From contig JALJCO010007885.1 in the NCBI GenBank assembly GCA_023101725.1, positions 1-64,000 of the forward strand: a stretch of 64,000 bases of DNA, given 5' to 3'. Shown here piece after piece: positions 11,041 through 23,064 of the stretch. Each line of letters starts with the position of its first letter. Within the stretch, counting starts at the first letter, position 1. Under the pieces are notes generated by a model. The model was not told the DNA's origin. It saw only the letters and a program-made list of their open reading frames with translations, and searched no databases. This DNA is from Atherinomorus stipes. Taxonomy: Eukaryota > Chordata > Actinopteri > Atheriniformes > Atherinidae. The position numbers were made by a program, and so were the translations under genes.

Positions 11041-14000
11041 ATGGGTCAGGAAAAAAAAACCACAACGTCACCATAACCGAACAGATGATGAGTGATAATA
11101 TCACTATAGATGGAGCACGCCTTCTTATAGTGGAGGGCGGTGAATATATATAAGAGTTGATGTGATGTTGGCTTACTAAACGCTTTTAGAAGAGGGCGAC
11201 AAGGAGAGTGCTCAATATAATCCCGATTCAATGCCCTTTAGACAGCTCTTTGCTTTTATACATCATGGAATGTGTCTTGTCTGACACCTTGGTGATGAGA
11301 AACCTTTTTAAAGGCATCAGTCAGGATTAATCCAGCTGATATTACTTTGCATATGGGACAGGATTACTTTCTAAATACTGACAGACTCCAGCTGCCTTCT
11401 TGGCTTTCTATATCTTTTATTCCCACCATTTCTTCATGTGTTCAATACTCTCTGTGTCATTTCACTAGCTTACACATAACATAATTCATACATCTAAATG
11501 TTAGGATTTCTTTGTATGTGTGCATTACTTGGGTTGTTGCCGACACTCGATGAAAATTTTCTATCAGTAGCCAAACTACAAATATATTTTCTGAGAAAAA
11601 ATGGTGACGTGCTCAATACGTTTTTTCCCCGCTGTATTACGGCTCACACTGTTACATCATATACACAACTTTGGCCACAAGATTGGTTGGCACACAAAAA
11701 TATTCATAAATCAAACACATTATATCACATAATACATAGAGTTATGCCTATATACTGTATATAGACATATCTGTATATGTGTAATGTGTTTGTTTTATAA
11801 AGATGTACCTTTCTCTTTAAACAACTATTATTCGTATATCTATCTTTATTGATTCACATAATTCATTAATTTAATTATCTTACTGTAAATTTGAATAACA
11901 TTGTGAGCTCTGCATAAAGGAAATTTCTGAACGAAGTGTAGCTAGCTAAATACGCAGGCTCAGATCTAATGTAGCATACTAGATCAGTGGTTTGGGATAA
12001 TAGTAATGATTTGGAGTTTATAGGCCCAGTTTCTGTAACGGGCTTTGTAGTTTTGTCATTTTCCCCAAAGAAAGTATTGTCAATCTAACCTGATTTTAAG
12101 CATAATGATACAATATAGTCATAACATAGTCTCTAGAAAACACACTGTGTTGATTTAAGTAGATTCTGTGTTTACTTTTTTGTTATCAGACACTTCTTTC
12201 TTATCCCAGAAATAAATGGTCAAAATCAAAACTCTGTTTTGTGCGCTTTAGCTACAGGTTTCCTATTCAAATAACACCTTGAGAAATGAACTCTTTTTTG
12301 AACTATATATTGCTGGAACGCTTCAATGCTTCATGAAGCTTCATCTGACTATTGCTACAGACAACCACTGACTTCATGGCAGTCTTTGAAACAATTGAAA
12401 ACAATATGGAGAATGCACAGCTACAAAAGTTCCACTTACTGTACAGTGCTGGTGTTTTCCCTGTTCTATGCTAAAGAGAGAGAGAGAGAGAGAGAGGGAG
12501 AAAAAAAAACCTTCTTGAAGCTTTTTTGTGAACCCAGTTTTTTATTTAAGTTCATCTCTTTTTGTCATGTTGTCAGCTGAGGAAATATTGCTACATACCG
12601 CAGTTCCAATCATTTCCAACTTTCCCAGTGGAGTCGCATTTGCTGAATATGTTACGAATGGCTCTAATGTGGAAATCATAAGAAAGTCTGCTGGTTTCCA
12701 CTGCAGAGCACACCTGTGGGGTGTAAGCTGACATGATTAATTATGACAACTTTACTGTGGACAAGAACGTTTTTTAAAGCTGTGAAAAACTTCACATTGC
12801 GCAACATCTGTAAAAAAAACAAAACAAACAAAAAAAACACTGATAATACTGTCCCCACAGCCCAAACGTAGATGTTTTTTGGGTTGTTTTTTTTTTCTAT
12901 TTGTATAAATTGCTTGGTAGAAATGGGTGGAAACACTGTTTTTTGATGGCTGTTACACAAACGATGTAAAAGTGGATATTCTGTGATAGCTTCAGGTTCT
13001 CACTGGTGGAAAACACATACACCATACTAACAAATCAAAATTATTTTTGTAATTTCCTTAGCCTTGCAATGTTGCTATGCAGTGCACACATAGCTGCACT
13101 GAAGGGTAATGCATGTTTTCTTTGGTTAGTAATATACGGTTCTTTATCTTGGAGTTTCCTTGAAGAGGGTCCTTCCTTGCTGAGCAAAAGGCCTGACATA
13201 TGCGGGAGGCTGTTAAATCCTTGTGGCCCTATCACTACAGGGGTATTTCATCCGTGTGTGTCATGTCTTTAATTATTAACATTCACTTTATTTTCCCCTT
13301 TATCTGAAATCATGTCTCGCCAAACAGATTTTGTATGGAATTAAATAATTGTGGTCAATAAAAACAACATTTTTAAAAGAATTTTGAGTAGTAGAGGCGG
13401 GGCGAGGGTGAAAATGTGACCGGCTGTTTGATATTCTTGATTCAGGGGTCTTTTAAAATGTTGTCAACATGGTCGTTGTCAACATCCTGCCATCCTGGGA
13501 GTTCATTCATCGGAGCTCTCCTGGTTTCCCCCTGCTGGTATTCTCCAGGATCAGGCTCGATTCTCAGTCAAATATGTGAACAATTACACTGACAGCAGCA
13601 GCAAAGGTAATCAGCTATGTAAACATGAGGTTAAAAAGCAACTGTAGACAACAGAAACAAGTCTTAAAATAAATTACATTTAGTCCAATTAAACTTTTTG
13701 CCCTTTTCATTCCTACATTTAAAGCACTTGAAACTCTGCACTCAATTCCAGCCTGAAAGGATAATTACCAGGAGACTTTTTTTGAGTAACACTTCAGTAA
13801 GAAATTGGTTTGGGGGCACAAGTAAGGGTTTTAAAGCTCCAAGCATACGAAACTAAGCCAGATTTTTCCTTAGTTAGTGCCTGCAGCTGCCTTCGGCTTG
13901 TTAAATGGCCTACACAAGCCCATTCAAGTTGAGTTTCAGGGCAGTTCATGAGGTCAAGCAACTTGTTATTCATCTTTTTAGCACCTCCAAAAACCTTTGC

Positions 14001-15039
14001 CTGTGAGTCAGTTGGCCTATGTTTCCTGGAAAATAACTTATCCTTGTAATTTTAATGTTAAAACTATAATTGAGACTTTTCTGTTTGTATTACTTGAAGT
14101 GAGTGATTTGACACAGACTGTTATATCGCATAGCAACATTAACATTTAGCTGAAATATGTCAAAGATTCAGAAATTTTTCTGAAATTTGTAAGGTCACGG
14201 TGTCAGGAAGCTTGACTTAACGTCTTTACGATCAGTATGCATGACAAGAGAGTAGAGAGGTGGTTGGGTGAGGGAAAGAAAATAATCTTCACCTGTGGGT
14301 TTTTATCATTCTTGCCTTGTCCTGAGCGGAGAAACATGTTTAATGATGCTGAGGATGCTGCATCTGTCAGACTGCCAAACCTACTTCAAACAGTTGTATT
14401 TACTCAAATATACAAAGACTTTTATTTTTTTTAAAACAAATATACTTATAAATGCACTATATTAACTCTTAGAGATGTTTTTGTATCAGGTTTCCACATT
14501 TACGATTTGCAGCAGAGCAGTACAAAGGAGAACAGCCCAACTAGAGATTCACAATAAGAAATACAGAAGATGAAATTTTCAGAATGTAAATTCTCACATC
14601 CGACAGTCTTTATAATTGTAAAACTGATAGACATAAGGTCAGTGCTGCCAGTTTTGAACCACACCCAGTGATTTCTAAAGCTGATGGAACAACTTTGACA
14701 ATAATTTTAAAGAATGGGAAAGAATTGTGCATGAGATCGCTGTTACATTGACTCAGCAGCTACGCCCAAACACTGCACGGTGGGAAACTGTTATAAGATC
14801 GAGTCAGTCCTGTTATAAACAGTTTAGTTTTAGTCATGGCCACATAAAAACATGCATTTTTTTGAGGAGACTTTTATGTAAACAGCGCTGTCCGGACGTT
14901 ATGGATCTGTTTATTTGAGAGTGGTGGATTGAAGCAGGAAAAACTTTGTTTCTAGTTTTACATAACTAAGTAGGTATTAGGCTCTGCAGAATGTCTATCT
15001 GTAGATCTCACCAGAGAGCAATGGGCTGCCATATTTTGG
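11041..15039. other. Four kilobases of mostly single-copy-looking DNA
   Basis: AT-rich DNA with no gene. It contains a (GA)n microsatellite at about 12475-12500, short A and T runs near 12815 and 12885, and nothing resembling a transposon terminus. Frames of up to 94 codons have no recognisable motif and are taken as chance. Confidence 0.45.
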
Positions 15040-15110
15040 TGCCCAGGGAGCAGTTGGGAGATTAGGGGCCTGGCTCAGGGGCTAGATCCACATTCAAGCC
15101 CACCTCTGTA
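15040..15110. repeat. Fragment of the GCAGTTGGG...TTGCTCAAGG repeat
   Basis: GGGAGCAGTTGGGAGATTAG followed by 'GGCCTGGCTCAGGGG' matches the inner part of the foldback element at 9630-9888 and the copy at 19832-19936. It is a truncated copy of the same dispersed repeat. Confidence 0.5.
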
Positions 15111-15190
15111 ACCACAAGGTCCCCTCCACCCTAACACCAGTCTGTACGCCCTTAGTCTATATGGAGAAGCATTTAGGGGCACATTTGATG

Positions 15191-15906
15191 TTAAGGAGGA
15201 ATTCCAATTCCCCCTTAGCCCTAGCCCTTCATTTTTTGGCGTTTATGTAAGGGGTAGTAATGTCCCGATTCCGATTCAGGCCAAGGGGGAGGAGGAAGTG
15301 GTAGGGCTATCTGGGCCTTGAAACAGAGATTTTCCAAGGGTACACTAGAAAACGAGTGGTATGATATTACCCACAATTTCATGCGAAATACGGGCATAAT
15401 GGAGAGGAAATCAGCAGTGACAGCCAAAGAAATGAACAAATGTGAGTATTTTTTTCCAAATAAAATATTAAAATCACTATTTTAAGGTCACTTTAATGAA
15501 TTACAGACAGTTATATTACAAATGTGAAAGAAACGCTAGTTTCATAACGTTACGTACATCTGCTCATGTCTATAACGTAACGTTAACGCTAAGCTTGAGT
15601 CGAAGGCGTCTTCTTTTTTTCCCAGTTTTATGTTTTCGGCCCAAAGCCCAAAAAATAATCCAATCACCCAGGAAAGGGAGATTATTGCTGCTGTAGACAA
15701 CATTGCAAACTCTTCCTGAAACAGACGTCATGTGAGTTTACTGCACCACGGACGACTAGGGGACGCATGAGGATTTCAAAGAGTGGTCCCATCTTTTAGG
15801 GAATAATAGCCAAGGGGAAGGGCTAGGGGTAGGGGTACGGATGAAAAAATAGAAATTGGAATTGAACCTACAACTGAGTTAGTGAAAACCCCTAATTCCA
15901 CCTTAA
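15191..15906. mobile_element. TTAA-flanked MITE of about 0.7 kb
   Basis: TTAA at 15191-15194 is followed by GGAGGAATT, and the right end reads AATTCCACC then TTAA (15903-15906), so the outer ends pair. A second, inner inverted pair (AATTCCAATT plus CCCTAGCCCTTC on the left near 15200-15230; the complement near 15820-15868) extends the stem. TTAA targets are used by Kolobok and piggyBac elements; the ends here do not start with CCY, so Kolobok-like is preferred. An internal open stretch ends in an exon-like GTGAGT donor near 15440 but is not recognised. Confidence 0.6.
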
Positions 15907-18900
15907 TTAAAATTAGGATAATCTTGAAGGTAACTTGATTTTTGTGGCGTAAATCGTAACCAGGGACAATAGTTGATAATTAATGCTGTGTAATCTTGCA
16001 AAACAAAAGTTTTATTCTATGTCCTCTCTTTCTTTGCACTGTCCTTGATGAACAAACAAGTAAAGGAACAAATATCAAAGAGTCCATTCAGGAAAACAAA
16101 CTCTTTCAGCTCCTACTGTATATGTAAAAAAAACAAACTGAATTGTGTTTGAGAAGCCAAAGTTGGGACAATATGCACAAATTTGAGTGGAATTGTTTCT
16201 TTATTCTGAGTGTGTGTACATATATGTGTGTATTTATTTAAGAATACCACTGCAAAGATGGCAAACTGAGTCAAACTACACAGTAAAAAAAATTCTGATA
16301 TTGCTCAGAAGTTAAACGCTGAAGGGAAATATATGCTGTGTACTTCTGGGCTATCTTTAAATAAGCCTCCTATTGTTTTTGTATTCAAAAACCTTGCAGT
16401 AGCTTTTATCGCCTTCAGATTTTCCTTGGTGACTTCCTGAGGGGTTTTAACAACCAGGTTGTAAACTGATTAAAAGAAAATAAAATGCATGGCTCAAAGC
16501 ACATTTTTGGTTCACTGGGTCCATATGAAAACTGCAAACTGCTTTTCCACCATTTAAAAACACCCCAAACGACAGAAGATTTCATCTGATCATGATGAAA
16601 ACAGACTGACTCCATTAAAAAAAAAAAAAAGACATGTATTTTCTTATTGATTTGCTGGCAACATGTACTGTAGCTAAAAAGGCATGTCTTCGCATGGCTT
16701 TGTGGGACCAGATCTCGCTTTATGTTTTGGACTTCTTACAGAAGCTTTCACTGATGAAGGGCCTCACGCAGAATGATGCAGAAATAAATAGGCGCAACCA
16801 ATGTAGGCCTGTCCGCCGATTGATTTTCAGAGGCGATTCTTGTATCATTCTCGGCTCTGATATCCTATCTGTCTCCAATGTCAGCCCCCAGACACCCATC
16901 TGCGATGAAAAAGCCAGACACAGTGCCATGTAATAGTGCTTTGAACCCGGGGCAGTGGGGGCTTTTCAATCACAACCCAGATGAAATGAATGCCCTTGCA
17001 CATAGCAAAAGAGCGTCAGCATTATTTATCCACTCACCAGTGTTTCATGCCTTTGAAATTGAAAAATAAATGAGCACTTTTTTTTTTTTGTAGTATTTAT
17101 ATGAAATCACATCACTGCAGTGTGTAAGACAGGAGCTTTTGAAGTAACCACAGATTTTTTTTTTTTTTTTTTTTTCATTAAAGAAATCCTCAGAAGTTCA
17201 CCTTAGTAGCTGTCTTTGTAGTTTCACCAGAGACTTTGAGTCATTGTTTAAGCGTTATTATCGCATTTCGTCTTGGTTCTACAAACAAATTATTCTCAGT
17301 GGCGCTATTTGTGACAGCTGAGAATAGAGTAATCTTCCCTAAATGTCAGCAAATAGCCAGCTTTGCTGGAGCAACTTTGATTTCTTTCCACTTAAAATGC
17401 TCCCCAGACACAAACCAACCCTTTTCAATGAAACTGATTGCTTACAACTGAATCTAAATTAACTTACATGTAGCATGCATTCAAAGCCAACACATCCAAG
17501 TTACCCAACACAGGCCTCTGTGCTGCGACACAAAAGTACTGAATCATGGAAAGAACAAATCATTAGAGCTCTGTCTGCCAATAAATTTGTGCCTGTGTCT
17601 CTATTGGCTTTGACAGTGTAGTCTGAGTGTGATGGCCCAGCCTGGATTCAATACTCTGTAACTTTAAAGTCAAGTTAGGGATGCAGTACTTGCCCTGGTG
17701 CCAAATATTTTGCTGGATAGTGGTAAAGTATTGCTTCATCTCCTACCATCCTAACTTCTAGAGACATAATTGTAGAACACTGTGCTCCATGCCACTAGTC
17801 TTATGTGAAGCCATGTGGGCTGATTTTGTGGGAAATCTTCAAATGGTAAAACGGTTGAGGCAAGCATCCTCTTTCAGTCGGAGAATGAAGGAGAAGTAGG
17901 AGTGCGGAAAGGAGACGAGGCTCCCAGGAAGTTGCGCTTCAGGTCACAGAGATGTAATGATGGGCTGGGATGAGCTGGGGTTTGCCGGAGGATTACCGTC
18001 TGTCTTCGAAGCTAACGCAGCTCCCCGAAGCTACTGTTTCAATCCCCACAGAGCAGATTTGCTTCCAGGGCCAAAAGAAAAAGACAAGAGCAGCATGTGT
18101 ACTAAGAAAATAAGCATTCAGTGTGATTGGTTCTGAACAGTAAAATCCACTTTCCAAGAGAAAAGCAAACTATCGACTACTTCCATCTCTGTGGTGGTAC
18201 TAATCTGTTGTATTAACTATAACCTCTATTCAGATGATTAAAGGTAGACATCAAAGGTAGTACTTTTATTTGACAAAGACCCTCTGATCTAATCTCATCT
18301 TATTCATCATTCTGTTTTTTGTTTTCTTTTAAAGCCAGATAAGCTGTAGTGTAAATAAAAAGGAAAATAAAGCTACAATAAATATGAAAATATAACATTA
18401 AGATTGAGGATTTGTCTTCAAGATGTTCCTCTTACAGGTATCATTAAATGAAAACCAATTTTCTCTGTTCTTGTAATTACTTTTGATTTAATACATCTTA
18501 TTTGTGTTATTTTAGTATCACTTAATCATTTGCAACATCATTCAAAAGTGGTCCGTTATTAAAATATTCTTCTTTCACAACTTGCTTTGAATGCTACTTT
18601 TTGTTAATAATGTATCACCATGTTAAAATCGTCATCATCATTTTTGTGCATCATTTTAGTAGAAAATAGCATACATTACCACCTTTTTTTTTCTATTCCT
18701 GAGTCTAAATGTCAGTTTCTGTGTATCACCATGTCCTGGTAAAAAAGTCTAGGATCACCGAATCATTTATTTCGAAATTGCTTTTCATCGTGTCAAATCA
18801 TTGCCTCTTTATTTCTGTAACAGTACAGAGATTCTGTGATTTCATTCAAGCCGATGCCACGGTTTATAAATGAATGTCATTTTTGGCCCATTTTGCCTGT

Positions 18901-18984
18901 GATCGGAATGTGAATAAACTGACATGTAATGGTTAGGGTTGGGCTGGAAGATCAGTGTGTTGTTATTTATAATGATTTAAATAA
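15907..18984. other. Single-copy-looking DNA without a recognised gene
   Basis: T runs at about 17071-17081 and 17155-17176 are the only simple repeats. The stretch at 16680-17060 has balanced composition and open frames on both strands with no known motif. It could be conserved non-coding DNA, which sequence alone cannot show. Confidence 0.4.
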
Positions 18985-19150
18985 TTTGGGGGGGTTTAAA
19001 AAAAAACACGGGGGGGGTTTCTTTTCCCCAACCATCATGAGGAGGGAGAGGGGGGGATGGGAGGGAATAAAGGGGGGGTTGAGGGGGGGGGGAAAATTGT
19101 TAAACCAAGGGGGAGGGAGGGAAGAAAACACAAAATAAAAAAAACCAAGG
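18985..19150. other. G/A-run block, likely poor consensus
   Basis: Repeated runs of six to nine G separated by A runs appear abruptly after ordinary sequence and fade out by about 19200. The texture matches the blocks at 27440-28470 and 35455-35750, the latter demonstrably inside a transposon that should not look like this. The frames here should not be used. Confidence 0.6.
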
Positions 19151-19831
19151 GACTCCTCACAGCTGTGTGGTTCAAAATTACAAAGGCATGAAAAAGATAG
19201 AGAAGAGGGCGAAAAAGTTTAGTTTTACCCCAAACTGTCATTGTATGAAGCAATGTCCACCCCTAAAATCGCCCTGGCTCACCAAGCGCCACCAAAAGAA
19301 AAACTAACAAATTCTAACAAATGTCCAGTGTAAACAGATCTTCACCCGGAGAAACATTGTATACCCAAATTGTAAGTGAATAAAGCATGTATTGTACTTT
19401 TATGTGATATTCTCCATCAGTATTACTATTCTCTTGATCATAACGCAGCATTTATGGAGCATCATCGGTCCAACTGACTGTGGGGCTGATGCAACTGTGC
19501 AAAGTTAAACGGTCAATACCTCTGACAAACACTTATGAAACTAATTATTTGGCTTAAGGATATTTTAGTCCTTGTAAGTAAAGTACAGCATGAGTGTTGC
19601 AGGATCATCCAAAGTAAACAATTGTTGATTTGAAAAAAAAAAAGAAGAAAAAGAAACATAAGCTTTTTGCTTTTAGAAATTTTGCCTGAGTTTTCACATA
19701 AAATGACCACTTAAAAAAGACAACTGTTGCTACATTAACAGTTCTTTTTTTTTCTTTTTTGTTATACTGTATCGATTCCAAATAGGAAATTTGTTCCCTG
19801 CAATCTACCCATCTCTGGATCGATCCCATCT

Positions 19832-19936
19832 CTGGGAGCAGTTGGTGGGGATTAAGGGCCTTGCTCAAGGCTCCACAGTGGTTTAACCCTAGTTCCATGC
19901 TGGGGGACTTGAACCAGTGTGGTTCAAGCACACCTC
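19832..19936. repeat. Third copy of the TTGCTCAAGG repeat
   Basis: GGGAGCAGTTGGTGGGGATT, then 'AAGGGCCTTGCTCAAGG', then a 'CTTGAACCAGTGTGG' word. It is closely similar to the inner arm of the foldback at 9630-9888. Flanking sequence from 19151 to 20231 shows no gene. Confidence 0.5.
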
Positions 19937-20231
19937 TTTAAAGTTCATCTTTCATGTTCTTTCTAACGGCAGAAAATCATTCCATGAGATGAGGCAGTAA
20001 CTGCCTTTTCTCTTTATTTGACAGAAACCAGGAAGTGTTTCTTAAAAAGGGAGGGGGAAGGGATAAAACTCCCTGACAAACACCATGCGGTTTTGGAATC
20101 ATGTGACCTCTGACGTAAGAGTAGGTGACGTCATGTGAGTTCCACAGCTGACCAATGCTAAACAATAATCGATTAATGGCTAGACAACATCTTTCTTAAC
20201 ATCTGTCTTCTTTCTTAACGTCACCTCTACA

Positions 20232-20973
20232 GCTGAGGCTTAGCTCTCCTGGCCAGCATCTTCTTGATCGGCACCCGAGACATCCTCTTCTTCTTGGACT
20301 GACCCGACCACAGCAGGGTCCTGGTGACTTTAGCTTTAGCTTAGCTTTAGCCAGCGCAGCTGCTGGAGCTTCTGCATGTTTCAGTGTTTGTTTCTCGCTG
20401 TTCCTCTCAACATCTCAAGCTCAAAGCCGGAAGCGAGACTCATAAACACCCGCACACATGATCCGTGGTAAAAACGCTTTGTGCTGGTCGTCCCATTGTT
20501 TTGCTACGGAGAGAGCGGTGGTGCCTGACTCACGAATCATGGAGGTAACTCGCTCCTCCCACAACCCGCAGGACTGCTGCCACATCAGATCAGATGTGTT
20601 TTCTCTGCTGCCTTTTCAGCACAAAACCCTTTTAAAAGCGAGGATTTCCAACCGCAGAGTAACTAGAAGAGGGAGGAAACTCTTGTTTCTCCAGACTGAG
20701 CTCATGTTTGGCTTCCAGGACTTTTTCTCTTCCTTCCAGGACGGTCTGCTCCTCGGTCACTTTCAGCGGCTCGCAATGACTTTTCTCCACATTTGGTCTC
20801 CAAAAATATGTAAGAGCATTTTGTATGAGTCCTGAGACGGTGTTGCTGTTAGTAGAGACATCTGTGGACAGAGTCAAAGGGAAAATGTCCTGCTGCTGTG
20901 TTTTGTTAAGGTGTAACGGAGCCAGTTGTTGGTGGAAGTAAACACTCGGATGTGGCTGCTGTTTGGTGGACAT
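20232..20973 (-). pseudogene. Unrecognised minus-strand coding relic
   Basis: The minus strand is unusually codon-like over 740 bp, but in several frames broken by stops. One open run (20632-20973, 113 codons) has an acidic, charged stretch (EEQTVLEGREKVLEAKHEL) that could be helical. A second (to the stop near 20421) contains LWEERVTSMIRES and AKQWDDQHKAFLPRI. The last ends at 20232 with a basic tail (SKKKRMSRVPIKKMLARRAK) and a stop. GC content is higher than in the flanks. No family is recognised. It may be a retrocopy of a host gene or an accessory ORF of a mobile element. Confidence 0.4.
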
Positions 20974-22536
20974 ACATGTCCCAGATGATCTGCTGGAGCA
21001 GAGTCCGTCTCCTCTAAATGAAGATTCATCAGCAACTGTCGCTTAAACACACTTAAAACCCCAACAAATACACAACGATGATTGCTAAAATAAAACAAAA
21101 TTAATCAGATAAACAAGAACAGATTTTTTAAATGGTCTCAAAACCACAGACCTCTAAAAGGTTGAAATGTGTAACACCAACCATCCTGTACAAATGATTT
21201 AAAAATGAAAAAATGAAAACTAATCAAGAGGTGACTTACAAAAGATTTTTTTAATGTTGTTTTCCACATTTTCATGTCTGGACATACAGCTGTGGCCTTC
21301 AGCACTACAGTTGTGATGAATGTTATATTCAGAGTGGCCTCCTCCTGCTGTGATCCCATGTTTTTTATCAGTATAGTCGGGAGCGTTCGCCTCGCCCTAC
21401 ATCACTTCCGGTCTGTTGCTGGGGGCTATTTCCAGGCGGAGTGGCAGGAAAGCCCCATTGGAGTAGTATCTGTACATTTTTGCATAGGCAATGTTCAGTG
21501 TGGACCTTTTACACTACAAGGGCTTCTACATATGTTTGAAATGAAAGTTGGCCTTTAACCACTGCACTACCACTTCCCTTCATTATGTTCCTCAAATATG
21601 GACGCCCCCTTATAGAATGAAAATAAATGAATAAAATTTCCACACATTTCTGCACTATTCCAAATGCCACCCTTTTCCTGGTCTTTGCTGTTGCCTGGCC
21701 TCACACTAAACATTTCTAGACCCACTGCTGGTACAAAGACCACACTTTGCTTCATGTAGATTAATGACAGTAACAAGGAAAGTAATCCAACTTTCACCTG
21801 GATCGTTTTTACCTAGTCCACCACATTAACTTTGTTGGCTGAAGTAATGCCAATCTCCTCTGCACACTTTGACAAAGTACTATCTAGGATTGAATGTGGT
21901 TACATATTTACTTGCCAATCAAATATATGATATGTCTGTCTTTATCATTAAAGAAATGAGCTGCTCAACTTCAAATATCCCATAGGAAAAATGTGCTGCT
22001 CATTTGTGGCTCAATCTCATCTCTTGAGATCAGTTTGGGCTTCTCATAATGGTATCATTTGTTTCTGAAATACTTCTAAGGGTTTCTTTGGAGCAAGAGG
22101 TGAGCTAAAAAAGGGAAAAGACATCAATGAGAAGAGGTTTAGCTGAGAAAACTATTTGAGCCATACTTAATAAGTGGGATAAACAGAAGAGATCATTTGC
22201 CCCTGATCTCAATTATGTCTTAGTTGAGACATAATTCCTGTTTTAGGTCCAAATCATTGAGTTGGATTTCCTTTTTCTTTCGGCTCATCTTCTCCTTAGT
22301 CAGTGGTCATTTCAGGAAATATCGCTACTATTGAGTAGTTGTTCTAACTGTGTGATGTTGTCCAGACAGTTTGGTCCACCGAAGTAACGTGCAGCGTGAA
22401 AGCAAATCAAGGCAAAGGAAAGTGCAAAATTTTTCAGCATTCCCACTCCAATCAAACCACAGACTATCCTGGTGTAAATCTGCCATTAGATTCCACTTCT
22501 GAAATTATATGACTCAACTACATCTTATTTATAAAC
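20974..22536. other. Gene-free segment
   Basis: No gene is recognised. A stretch near 21366-21390 vaguely resembles a tRNA D-arm, but the rest of a tRNA is absent. Confidence 0.4.
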
Positions 22537-22540
22537 TTAA

Positions 22541-23060
22541 GGGGAAGTGTGTGACAATTATTGACATCTAGTGGTAAATATGGGTATTGCAATGACTTCA
22601 TATGCCATGAACTGTTGTGAATGTACGGTGGCCGCAGTGGCCAAAATTCTCCCAGACATAAATATATTATCTTCTGTGAGTGGATACAGTGGTCTCAGGT
22701 GTAGCTATGACTGTACAATAGCTAACTCCTTTCAATGTCTTTTAAGGCATTACTTTTCCCAAACAGTGCTTTCTTTAACTCCCATTAAACAAAGCAGGTA
22801 CAGCAGCTTTAGAGTTCAGAAAGTTTTCACTTCACACACATTGTTTTGCCCTTTCAGAGACACTATAGTAAAAATGGCGCCACAAATATGGCAGCCCCCA
22901 TGTATGAGGACCCCAGCTAGCACATATAAATGACTCATTTGAAGAAAATAAACATAACAGCTATTCTAGTGCAGCGATTACACATCAATAGAAACACAGT
23001 TTTGAATTATATATTACATTTTTCTGCCATTGACCTTTGATTTTGTTTCACACTGTACCT
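22541..23060. mobile_element. TTAA-flanked MITE of about 0.52 kb
   Basis: TTAA at 22537-22540 precedes GGGGAAGTGTGTGACA. The right end, read inward on the minus strand from TTAA at 23061-23064, gives AGGTACAGTGTGAAACA, a similar inverted terminus. The interior carries the word ATGGCGCCACAAATATGGC near 22873 and no transposase. Target choice and ends suggest a Kolobok-like non-autonomous element. Confidence 0.5.
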
Positions 23061-23064
23061 TTAA

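Noticed and set aside
21366..21440. tRNA-like D-arm wording
   Set aside because: No matching T-arm, anticodon stem or acceptor stem could be found.
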